A stretch of 64,000 nt of DNA, taken from Lachnospiraceae bacterium (GTDB taxonomy: Bacteria; Bacillota; Clostridia; Lachnospirales; Lachnospiraceae). The stretch covers positions 27,405 through 91,404 of the forward strand of contig JAILPS010000024.1 of NCBI GenBank assembly GCA_024699325.1, given 5' to 3'. Below are positions 9,162 to 17,382 of the stretch, in pieces. Every line of letters starts with the position of its first letter. The first letter of the stretch is position 1. A program made the position numbers and the translations under genes. Below the pieces are notes generated by a model, which worked only from the letters and a program-made list of their open reading frames with translations, did no database searches and had not been told where the DNA came from.

Positions 9162-11219
9162 TTACTCAACTGATAAGAGCTCGATGTATGCGCTCTCACC
9201 TGTGAAGAAGAAGTATACAGGCTTAGAAGCATCGATTACATCACATGTAACCTTAGCTGTCTCTGTGTACTCAACGCCGTCATATCCAGCAAATACATAG
9301 TCAAGTGTAAGTACGCTTCCGCTTCTGTTGATGTTGATAGTAACGTCGGCCTTCTTCATAGCTGCAAGCCATGCTGACCAGTCTGTCCAGCTTGTTGTGA
9401 ACTCTGGTGAATAGTGAGCATTGTCCTCAGAACCCCAACCGTAAGCATCTGCTCTAAGTACGCAGTACTCATAGTAATCTGTGCTCTGATCTGCAGGAGC
9501 CTTGTGACCTTCGATATTAGTATTTGCAAATACAGTTACGAAGTTGTGCCAGTTCTCAGCACCTGAGCTGTAGTTTCTAAGTGTGACAGTCTTTGTCTCG
9601 CCGTCAGCGATCTCATAAGCGCCTGTCCAGTCAGACCACCAGCCAAGTACAGGAGCACCGTTGTCACCAACTGAACCAAGGTGATCGATAGCATTTGAAT
9701 CTGGCTCAATCTTAAGTGCGTCGCCTACTGAAAGAAGCTCTACATAGCACTTCTCACCTGTAAGTGTAAGGAAGCAGCTGTCTGAATCTGCCATAGATGT
9801 CTCGATTGTAGCTGTCATAAGCTGCTCAGCGTTGTTGTAATCGATGTTGCTTGCGTTAATCTTAATGATATTGCCCTCACGTGAAACTGTAAGAGTAACC
9901 TCAGCGTCTCTCATGAGCTGTGCCCACTTAGACCAGTTGCCCCATGTGTATGTGAATGAGCTCTCAGGGATAACATTCTCGCCGTTGCCGTCTAACCAAC
10001 CATAAGCGTCTGCACGAACTGCTGCAAACTCCTTGTTGCCCTCAACTGAGTTAGGATCAACGTCAGCTGCGTGTGCCTGATTTGTGAATACCATTACATA
10101 GTTGTCATAAGAGTTAACACCATCTGAATAGTTGTTGAACTTGATAACCTTAGAATCGCCGTCCTTGATTTCAACTGTCTCTGTGAACTCTGACCAGAAA
10201 GCAAGGTCAAGGTCAGGTGTACCAAGAGTATCGATTGCGTTAGCATCCTCTACGATCTCAACGATGTACTCTGGCTCCTCATACTTAGCAGAAGCATCGC
10301 CTGCCTCGTAAAGAGCCTTAGCTACATCTGCATCAACTGCGTAGTCATAGATGTAAATCTCATCGAATGCGCCCTTGAAGATAGCATCCCAGTAGTTAAC
10401 ACCGAGAAGGAAATCATAGTTGTCGCTAGCTGCCATTGTATTAAATACAATCTGTACAGGACGCTCGTTGCCGTCGCTGTCTGTAGGGATGAACTCCTCA
10501 CCATTGATGTAGAGATGAGCGATTACAAGTGTGCCGTCAGCACTGAGCTCGTTCTCATCAACTGTCATTGTGATGTTTGTCCACTCCTTAACTCTGTCAT
10601 CTAAGCCGCCTGGGTACCAGTTAGGCCACTTAGCGTCGTCGTTCTGATCATAAGCCCAGACACATGGATACTCAAGAACTGATGTATCTTCCGGATCCCA
10701 CTTAGCCCATGTGAAGTTTACATAGTGCTGACCACCTGTAACATCACCGTGGATATCAGGACCGTACTGAAGTGTAGGCATGTACTGTGCACTTCTCAGA
10801 GGATTAACCCAGAATGAAACTGTGTATGTAGAGCCAACACCGTTCACATCGAGCTTGGCACCCTTGGTACCGTCGAGGTAGATAGCGTTGCCCTTAACAC
10901 CTGTTACATAGGTAATCTCATCGTTAGTAGCCTGAACGATAGGTGTTGCAGACATATCCTGTGATGCATAGTGAACTCTCTCGTCTGCCTCATCAAATGA
11001 GAAGTAGTACTTGTAGTCCTGAGGAATCTCTGCTGTGTTGTCAGGAGCTGTTGTCTCAACTTCTGCAGCCTTTGTTGTCTCTTCTGCAACTGTAGTTGTC
11101 TCTGCCGGCTGAGTGGTAGGAGCTGCAGTTGTAGGGTTGTCGTCTGTTCCAGAACATCCTGCCAGGAGTGACAGTGCCAGAACTGTGCTCATGGCTGAGC
11201 CATAAATCTTTTTGTTCAT
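9162..11219 (-). CDS. LamG-domain lipoprotein with two copies of an unrecognised ~180-residue module
   Basis: Surface lipoprotein of 685 residues: lipobox LLAGC (Cys22), a Thr/Glu-rich linker to about 65, and a concanavalin/LamG-like beta-sandwich at about 70-310. Two tandem modules follow (about 328-507 and 508-685), each opening with NAIDxLG, carrying RADAYGW and a TWxxWSxW-type patch, and closing with ELLSV. The aromatic-rich motifs suggest carbohydrate binding. The start at 11219 follows GGAGGGAAACT. No catalytic domain is visible, so it probably holds polysaccharide at the cell surface near the secreted GH43. It sits just downstream of a solute-binding gene, separated by a stable hairpin. 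Confidence 0.75.
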   Translation of the reverse strand: MNKKIYGSAMSTVLALSLLAGCSGTDDNPTTAAPTTQPAETTTVAEETTKAAEVETTAPDNTAEIPQDYKYYFSFDEADERVHYASQDMSATPIVQATNDEITYVTGVKGNAIYLDGTKGAKLDVNGVGSTYTVSFWVNPLRSAQYMPTLQYGPDIHGDVTGGQHYVNFTWAKWDPEDTSVLEYPCVWAYDQNDDAKWPNWYPGGLDDRVKEWTNITMTVDENELSADGTLVIAHLYINGEEFIPTDSDGNERPVQIVFNTMAASDNYDFLLGVNYWDAIFKGAFDEIYIYDYAVDADVAKALYEAGDASAKYEEPEYIVEIVEDANAIDTLGTPDLDLAFWSEFTETVEIKDGDSKVIKFNNYSDGVNSYDNYVMVFTNQAHAADVDPNSVEGNKEFAAVRADAYGWLDGNGENVIPESSFTYTWGNWSKWAQLMRDAEVTLTVSREGNIIKINASNIDYNNAEQLMTATIETSMADSDSCFLTLTGEKCYVELLSVGDALKIEPDSNAIDHLGSVGDNGAPVLGWWSDWTGAYEIADGETKTVTLRNYSSGAENWHNFVTVFANTNIEGHKAPADQSTDYYEYCVLRADAYGWGSEDNAHYSPEFTTSWTDWSAWLAAMKKADVTININRSGSVLTLDYVFAGYDGVEYTETAKVTCDVIDASKPVYFFFTGESAYIELLSVE

Positions 11220-11246
11220 AGTTTCCCTCCAAATTTTATTGCTCAT

Positions 11247-11271
11247 CCCGGGCCTGGGTTCCAGACCCGGG
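11247..11271 (-). promoter_or_regulatory. Intercistronic GC-rich hairpin after solute-binding gene
   Basis: An 11-base perfect inverted repeat (CCCGGGTCTGG/CCAGACCCGGG-type arms, 3-base loop) lies between the binding-protein stop and the LamG gene start. No T-run follows, so it is more likely an mRNA 3'-end stabiliser that raises binding-protein expression than a terminator. Confidence 0.6.
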
Positions 11272-11286
11272 TTAAGTTTAGTTTAA

Positions 11287-12855
11287 TTACTGTGCAAATG
11301 AATCGACCACTGCCTGATACTTAGCAACATCCTCGTCTGAAAGGATCTGTCCGTAGTACTCAGCGTAAGCGCTGTCCGCACCAAAGTATCCAAGCATTGC
11401 CTCTGCGTGGTAGTAGTTAGCCTGACGTGTAGCTTCCTCTACATAGTCAGCTGCCTTAGCTGCACCTGCGTCAACTGTCTCGTGGATCTGGATCTTGTTG
11501 AAGTACTGGTCACAGAAGTTCCAGTAACCTGCAATGTTGTACCATCCGTAAGGAACAGGACGTGTGATAGATGAGAAGTAATCATCCCAGAATGGCTTGT
11601 GCTCTTCGTCTGTTGGGAAGAGAGCCTTATATCTAGACCAAACACCCTCATCAAGAGTGATCGGAACAGGCATGTTAGAGTGCTTGAGAGCTACTCCTGA
11701 GCTGTTTGTGATGGACTCATCCTCGTAGATATCCATACGTGCGTTCCAACCGTCAACACCAAATGACATGAACTTTAATACTTCGTAAGCCTCTCTCTTG
11801 TAATTGCATGATGTAGAAACACCACCCATGTACATTGTAGAGATAACGTTGTGCTCCTTCTCGTCAACTACGTTAGGAGTTACATAAGGCACAATATCAA
11901 GACCATACTCTTCCTGATATCCGTCTGTTCCCCAGATGTTCTGATATGACCAGAAGCCCTCTGAGAATACTGCTACGTGACCTGTTGAACCAAACCATGT
12001 AGACCAGTCACCTGACCAGTCCTCCATAGCCTGTGTATCCTGCTGTGGAGAAACATATCCGCCAACCTTTAAGTCTGCGAACTGCTGCTCACCAACTGCC
12101 CAGTAAGAAAGGTCGAAGTCGTCGCCGTTGAAACCGAACTCACCCTTGATTGCTCTCTCCTCTGGAGAACATGCAGCTATACCATATAAGCTGTCGAGAC
12201 GGTTGTAATAGCCAAGTCCGTAATACTTCATACCTGTTCTGTCATCAACTGTTGCGTCCTTGATGAGTTGGATCATCTCATCCCATGTCCAGTCTGTATC
12301 AGGCATCTCAAGATTTAAGTGCTCGATAACATTTCTGTCGATGAATACTGCACTAGGTGAGTAATATGTAGGCACTGCGAAACGCATGCTTGTGTCGAAG
12401 CAACCGATACCGTACTCTGAAATAGTAGGTAAGAGGTTCTGGGTCTCAGGGTCTGCATCATAGTACTCAGAGATATCTGCCCAGTAAGCATTTGCAAGTG
12501 CTGTATCTGAGTCTGTACCTGAGAAGATGTCAGGGAATGTTCCCGCTGCCGCTGCAGCTGAAAGATCCGTGCTCATGTCTGAGATAACCTTAGGCTCAAC
12601 TGTGATGTTTGGATGAAGTGCGTTGAACTTCTCGCACATAAGCTGGATTGTTGTCTCATCCTCATAGTGCCAATAGGTAAGTGTGATCTTATCTGTTGTA
12701 AGATCTGTTGTGTCGGAGCTGCTGTTGTTGTTGTTAGAGCTGCTGCCGCCCGCATTAGTGGTGGTCTGTGTGTCTCCACCGCCGCCACTGCAACCTGCAA
12801 GTGCTGAAACTGCCATTGCTGCTACAAGCAGGCTACATGTTAACTGTTTTTTCAT
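11287..12855 (-). CDS. ABC transporter sugar-binding lipoprotein (second copy)
   Basis: Family 1 extracellular solute-binding protein of 522 residues with lipobox ALAGC and a Gly/Ser/Asn-rich linker. The mature part opens with ITLTYWHYED and keeps the CUT1 features VFIDRNV and TDWTWDEMI. It lies 71 bases downstream of the second permease pair and is preceded by a strong GAGGAGGG site, so it is the natural binding partner of those permeases. Its closest relative in the window is the protein at 2071-3696, indicating a local duplication. The likely ligand is an arabino-oligosaccharide, judged from context. Confidence 0.92.
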   Translation of the reverse strand: MKKQLTCSLLVAAMAVSALAGCSGGGGDTQTTTNAGGSSSNNNNSSSDTTDLTTDKITLTYWHYEDETTIQLMCEKFNALHPNITVEPKVISDMSTDLSAAAAAGTFPDIFSGTDSDTALANAYWADISEYYDADPETQNLLPTISEYGIGCFDTSMRFAVPTYYSPSAVFIDRNVIEHLNLEMPDTDWTWDEMIQLIKDATVDDRTGMKYYGLGYYNRLDSLYGIAACSPEERAIKGEFGFNGDDFDLSYWAVGEQQFADLKVGGYVSPQQDTQAMEDWSGDWSTWFGSTGHVAVFSEGFWSYQNIWGTDGYQEEYGLDIVPYVTPNVVDEKEHNVISTMYMGGVSTSCNYKREAYEVLKFMSFGVDGWNARMDIYEDESITNSSGVALKHSNMPVPITLDEGVWSRYKALFPTDEEHKPFWDDYFSSITRPVPYGWYNIAGYWNFCDQYFNKIQIHETVDAGAAKAADYVEEATRQANYYHAEAMLGYFGADSAYAEYYGQILSDEDVAKYQAVVDSFAQ

Positions 12856-12926
12856 TTTTTCCCTCCTCTTGATAAAAATGATTTATTTTAGTTATTATTC
12901 ACGTTGCCTAATAACTTAAATACTTA

Positions 12927-14099
12927 TTATTCTCCTGTTATACCGCTTCGATCGATACTCTCGACAAAATGTCTCTGGAGTACGAAGTAGATTAAAAGCA
13001 GTGGCAGGATACTGAGAGTTGTTGCGGCCATTCTGACCGACTCGCTAAGACTGGTTGCCGTGTCTCCTGTCGCCGTCTTTGAAGTGAAGCTCGTGTCGAA
13101 ATTCTTGAGCTGTACTACAAGGTTTGTCCATATGCTCTTGCCTGAAAGACCCTGAACATATAACTCTGTAAGGTATGATTCGTTCCAATACCATACGAAG
13201 GAGAACAGAAGAACTGTTATGATTGCAGGAATCGCTGATGGAACTGCAATCCTGTAAAATGTCTTGAAGTGTCCGGCTCCGTCAAGCGCCGCCGCCTCTA
13301 TGAGCACCTTAGGTATCTGTCTGAAGAACTGATAGAATATCAATATGAATATCGGCGCGTTCAGACCGTTTCCAAACAGTGCAGGAAGTACGAAGGACCA
13401 TATGGTTCCAAGTATCTTCATATTGTTGTAGAGAACGTATGTAGGGATCATGGTAACCTGTCTCGGTAAGATGTACGAGAAGATTAAGATGACCATGAAA
13501 AACTTCTTAAATCTGAAGTCGTATCTTGCAAATCCATATCCAACAAACATACAGATGAAAATGTTGCAGATTGTAGGTAATCCGGCGATTAAGAAGCCCT
13601 TGCCAAGTGATACCCAGAAATCCATGGATTTGGCTGCATCTATATAGTTCTGAAGGTAAAATGAACTTGGAAGCCATTTTACAGAGCTGTCGAGCAGGTC
13701 GTCCCTGTTCATGAAGCTCGTGCTCACCATATAGAGCAGAGGGTAAATATAAACGAAGCCTATGCAGATAAGAAGCGCGTAGATGGCAAACATTTTGAGG
13801 AAGCCATCCTTCTCCTTAGAGCCAAACAGGAAGCGGTGAACCTTCTCCTTAGAGAATCTCTTCTTAAGCTTCTCCTTGAAGCTCAGGCCGTCGTACTCAG
13901 CGTCGTTACGACGCTTCATCTCAGCCTTAGCCTCCTTGGCTTTTCTCTTCATCTCCTTCTTGGACATCATGGAAGCCTCAACGGCTCTGTCGACATCCTC
14001 TTTTACAGAAGGTGTGCTCACTGCAGCCTGTTCATCAATCGTGGTTTGCGTACTCTCTGTACTTCTTTTGCTCGATTCTTCTCTTGATTGCTCTTGCAC
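12927..14099 (-). CDS. Sugar ABC transporter permease, MalG type (pair 2)
   Basis: Inner-membrane CUT1 permease of about 390 residues with an unusually long, charged N-terminal cytoplasmic tail before the first helix (FAIYALLICIGFVYIYP). The core carries the transmembrane set and the EAA loop EAAALDGAGHFKTFYRIAVP, which contacts the ATPase. The start is uncertain: GTG at 14099 has an ideal AAAGGAGG ten bases upstream and overlaps the preceding permease by 65 bases; ATG at 13970 with GAGG is the alternative. It pairs with the permease at 14035-15078. No ATPase is encoded nearby, so the general MsmK-type ATPase at 55.2 kb is the likely motor. Confidence 0.88.
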   Translation of the reverse strand: MQEQSREESSKRSTESTQTTIDEQAAVSTPSVKEDVDRAVEASMMSKKEMKRKAKEAKAEMKRRNDAEYDGLSFKEKLKKRFSKEKVHRFLFGSKEKDGFLKMFAIYALLICIGFVYIYPLLYMVSTSFMNRDDLLDSSVKWLPSSFYLQNYIDAAKSMDFWVSLGKGFLIAGLPTICNIFICMFVGYGFARYDFRFKKFFMVILIFSYILPRQVTMIPTYVLYNNMKILGTIWSFVLPALFGNGLNAPIFILIFYQFFRQIPKVLIEAAALDGAGHFKTFYRIAVPSAIPAIITVLLFSFVWYWNESYLTELYVQGLSGKSIWTNLVVQLKNFDTSFTSKTATGDTATSLSESVRMAATTLSILPLLLIYFVLQRHFVESIDRSGITGE

Positions 14100-15078
14100 G
14101 TCTAGCACTCCTCCTTTCGATAGATCTCTGAATTCTCTTCTCCTTCTTAGCAGCTCTCTTAGCCTTGATGACAGCTCTGTCATAGGCATCCTTCCTAGAG
14201 CCCAAAAGCAGGAAGAACAGAAGTGTTATGAGAGAGATTACCAGCGCATACATCCATGCCATGGCTGAAGCGTATCCGTAACCCTTCTCCTTCGTTCCTG
14301 AGAACATGGCGTTCTTGATCATGGTGATCAGCTCGTTCTGCTCGTTGCTTGATAAGAAGATTACTGTGTAAACTGCGTTGAGCAAAACCATAGGCTTGAT
14401 CGTAGGCAGTGTAATCTTCCAGAAGCACTCCCAACCGCCACCGCCGTCAATCTTGGCTGCCTCGTAAAGCGCCGGATCAACCTTCTGCAGTGCAGACAGG
14501 AATATGAGGATCTGAACTCCTGAATACCACAGGATCATGATCATGTTTGAGAACATTTCTCCAATCTCTGATGCCAGTGATGACGGCAGGATTCTGTCAA
14601 ATGCTGCCACAACAGACTGAACATTCATTGAAGGGATCGTCGCTGCGCCTTCGCTTACCAGCATGTTCATAACCGGACCACTCACGATGATAACCGGGAG
14701 GAAGAATACAAGTCTGAAGAAAGCTCTGAACTTGATCTTCTGGTTGAGCATGATAGCGATTAATAATGCGAAAACCACGATTACGGGAACTTCCACGATG
14801 GTCTGCCATACGTAGGTGACCAGCTGCTGTGGGAACTCAGGATTCTCCAGCCATATCTGGGTGAAGTTTCCTGTTCCTACAGGGGTGAATTTCATTCCCA
14901 ACGGTGTGATTCTTATGTTAAACCACATGTAGTAAAAGGACTCTGCGAGCGGCATCAGGAGAAATGCTAGAACTCCTAAAAGCCATGGGGTTATGAACAC
15001 GTAGCCCATTCTGGCTTCTCTCCTGGCTAATCGACCCGGCCTGACCTTTATCATATTCTTCTTTTCTTGTTTATCCAT
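14035..15078 (-). CDS. Sugar ABC transporter permease, MalF/LplB type (pair 2)
   Basis: Inner-membrane CUT1 permease of 347 residues. The first helix begins after an ARMGYVFITPWLLGV block typical of this group, and the EAA loop is EAAKIDGGGGWECFWKITLP. A strongly basic C-terminal tail rich in Arg and Lys extends past the last helix. ATG at 15078 follows GGTGGAAGAT and is preferred over an upstream TTG. Together with the next gene it forms the second import channel of the locus, and the binding lipoprotein follows immediately after the pair. Confidence 0.9.
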   Translation of the reverse strand: MDKQEKKNMIKVRPGRLARREARMGYVFITPWLLGVLAFLLMPLAESFYYMWFNIRITPLGMKFTPVGTGNFTQIWLENPEFPQQLVTYVWQTIVEVPVIVVFALLIAIMLNQKIKFRAFFRLVFFLPVIIVSGPVMNMLVSEGAATIPSMNVQSVVAAFDRILPSSLASEIGEMFSNMIMILWYSGVQILIFLSALQKVDPALYEAAKIDGGGGWECFWKITLPTIKPMVLLNAVYTVIFLSSNEQNELITMIKNAMFSGTKEKGYGYASAMAWMYALVISLITLLFFLLLGSRKDAYDRAVIKAKRAAKKEKRIQRSIERRSARRARAIKRRIEQKKYREYANHD

Positions 15079-15135
15079 ATCTTCCACCAAAACTTTTTTA
15101 TTTATCAAGTTTCATAGAAACCAGACAATCGATTG

Positions 15136-17382
15136 TTACTTTACCATATAGGACATCGCTTCAACTGTGACGCCGTCAACTGTCTTTGCGCTGTCGCTAT
15201 AATTTACATAAACCTTAGTGCCATTATCATATCCGACAACTGTTACGCCGTTGTCATTCATATCATGAGATACTATGTATGAACCCTCGGTTTTCTCACA
15301 GATTGCGCCAAGCTCCTGTGCGTATGAGATGATCTCATCGCGGTAGATATCGTACTGTGAACTGTAAATGTCTGACGAATTAGTGTATATGAGATCTGAA
15401 GAGCTTGCCTTCGTTATGTAGAATGAAGGGAAGGTTCCTGTCTCGACCATCTTTAAGAAGAACTCCTGCTTGTTAGCCTCAAAGTTAACGTACTCTGAGT
15501 AAACAGGGATCACACCGTGAAGCACCATTGAGAGGAACGGCACGCTTGCATCCTCAACAATATAGCTTGAAGTGTATAATGGCATATCCACGAATGCCTT
15601 CGTGTCGTGCCACAGATATGCGAATGGCTGCTCGAGAACCAGACTCATGTCGGCGTATGCCTTGTCAAGAGTTGCCTCATATGTGCCTGCACAGTCATAT
15701 CTGTTATAGGTGTTGCCACCGAAATTGTAAGCGAAAATGTTGTTTGAAATACCTGCAACACAAAGACCTGTAACGCTCTTCTTCTTCATCTGTGAAATAA
15801 GCTTTGTCAGGTTTGCGTATGTCTTAGCAGGAGCCAGATACATAAACTCATCGTAAACATCCTTGTATGTGCTTATCTTGTATCTTCTCTTGTTAACCTG
15901 ATTGATTACGTTAAATGAAGCTGTAGCCTCGTCAGGGTTAAGTGTGAGCGCATCGTCGTAGAGATACAGCTCGTTGCCTGCAGATGCCATAAATTCCATG
16001 AGCTTCTTTACAGATGACTTAGAGCCGATATCGCCCTCAACATCGAAGCTTGTGATAGGAAGATTGTAGATACCGCCGTCCTGCCAGCCCTTGTAGATGC
16101 TGAAGATGTTTGAGACGCCGCTTGAATTTAAGTCTGTGCAGATCTCCTTGACATCGTCAACTGTTGTCATCGTAACGCCTGTTGTTCCAACCAGCCAGCT
16201 CTCTCTGTCTGTTCCGAGGAAGTCCACTCTTGTGTTGTAAGAGGTATCCCCGACAACTAACTCACCGTTCTCGATCAGATAGTCTCTGTAGGCGCCTGCC
16301 ATACCTGCGTAGTTGGCCTCGTCCCCTGAGAGGAACAGATATCTCACTCTTAAATCTGAGTGGCTTCTGTCTGACTCTGTGAGGTGAAGTGAACCTGATG
16401 TCGAGTTGTTACTTGTAGGCTGTGTATATAACTTTCTCTCGATGAACTTGGCATATGCTCTGTTGTAGTCTACGCTGACTCCATTTGGATGAGCCTCGAT
16501 TGTGGCTCTCATGGCGCCATCCTCAACCACTGCCAGGTATGCTATCTCGTCATCTGTGTGAGCTATACCAAACACAGGAGCTAATACCTTCTCGTTCTCT
16601 GTTACCATGTCGTATCTGTCCCACAGAAGGCTCACAACCTGAGAGTCCTTGAAACCTATGTCTGTGCCGTAGATCATGGATGAGAAGCCTGTGGCAAATC
16701 TGCCTTCCTTGTTGTCGAGGTAGATTAAAGCTCCGTTTCCGTCAGGGATGAACAGATATCCCTCGTTGGTGTCTAAGTAAGAGTTACCCATGTATGGATA
16801 AATACTTATCGTACCAATCATGTATTTCTCGTTGTCCTCAACGATTGACTCATCACTTACGTGAGCGACAAGTCCATTCTCCTCAAGGGCAACCTCAAGT
16901 GTCATGCCGAACTGGTATTTCGTCCAGTAGACATCAGCCTTAAAACCGTTGTCTGAATACTGTATCTTCTTGGTTACGGCATCATTCACAAGGTCTGCCT
17001 GCTTATTGTCGTTGCTACCGTTAATGTAGGTGAGCACCAGAGCTGACTGCATGGCACCAAACCATGTCTTGTTTGATTTGCCATCGTCATAAGATATTGC
17101 CGACTGCATAACTGCGCCTGTCTCCACGTTCTCAACGACAACCGCCAGGTCAGCCTCTCTCATGTATAATTTGTACTGCGAATTCTGTGCGACTAAATTG
17201 TAGTCCTCGCCGTATGTTCCTGACAGCTTGCACGATGCGTAGTACGTATCGTTTAAGATGTAATCTGCCTCATTGACATTAACAAGCGGAACGCTTCCGC
17301 CACATCCGGAGAACAGTGCCGTGGCACCCACGCACGCCGCCAGAAATGCAGTTCTTATATTACGAAGTGTTTTAGTTGCCAA
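15136..17382 (-). CDS. DUF5696-family lipoprotein
   Basis: Exported protein of 748 residues with lipobox ALFSGC near residue 25. It has a beta-rich N-terminal half (about 30-330) and a C-terminal half that looks like an alpha/beta barrel, ending in small beta strands (GYDNGTKVYVNYS). The overall pattern matches DUF5696 proteins, which in Firmicutes accompany CUT1 permeases and YIP1-type proteins. The start is TTG at 17382, with GAGGTGG nine bases upstream inside the preceding gene, giving an 11-base overlap. The barrel-like half could be a glycosidase relative, but no catalytic residues can be assigned with confidence. Confidence 0.78.
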   Translation of the reverse strand: MATKTLRNIRTAFLAACVGATALFSGCGGSVPLVNVNEADYILNDTYYASCKLSGTYGEDYNLVAQNSQYKLYMREADLAVVVENVETGAVMQSAISYDDGKSNKTWFGAMQSALVLTYINGSNDNKQADLVNDAVTKKIQYSDNGFKADVYWTKYQFGMTLEVALEENGLVAHVSDESIVEDNEKYMIGTISIYPYMGNSYLDTNEGYLFIPDGNGALIYLDNKEGRFATGFSSMIYGTDIGFKDSQVVSLLWDRYDMVTENEKVLAPVFGIAHTDDEIAYLAVVEDGAMRATIEAHPNGVSVDYNRAYAKFIERKLYTQPTSNNSTSGSLHLTESDRSHSDLRVRYLFLSGDEANYAGMAGAYRDYLIENGELVVGDTSYNTRVDFLGTDRESWLVGTTGVTMTTVDDVKEICTDLNSSGVSNIFSIYKGWQDGGIYNLPITSFDVEGDIGSKSSVKKLMEFMASAGNELYLYDDALTLNPDEATASFNVINQVNKRRYKISTYKDVYDEFMYLAPAKTYANLTKLISQMKKKSVTGLCVAGISNNIFAYNFGGNTYNRYDCAGTYEATLDKAYADMSLVLEQPFAYLWHDTKAFVDMPLYTSSYIVEDASVPFLSMVLHGVIPVYSEYVNFEANKQEFFLKMVETGTFPSFYITKASSSDLIYTNSSDIYSSQYDIYRDEIISYAQELGAICEKTEGSYIVSHDMNDNGVTVVGYDNGTKVYVNYSDSAKTVDGVTVEAMSYMVK

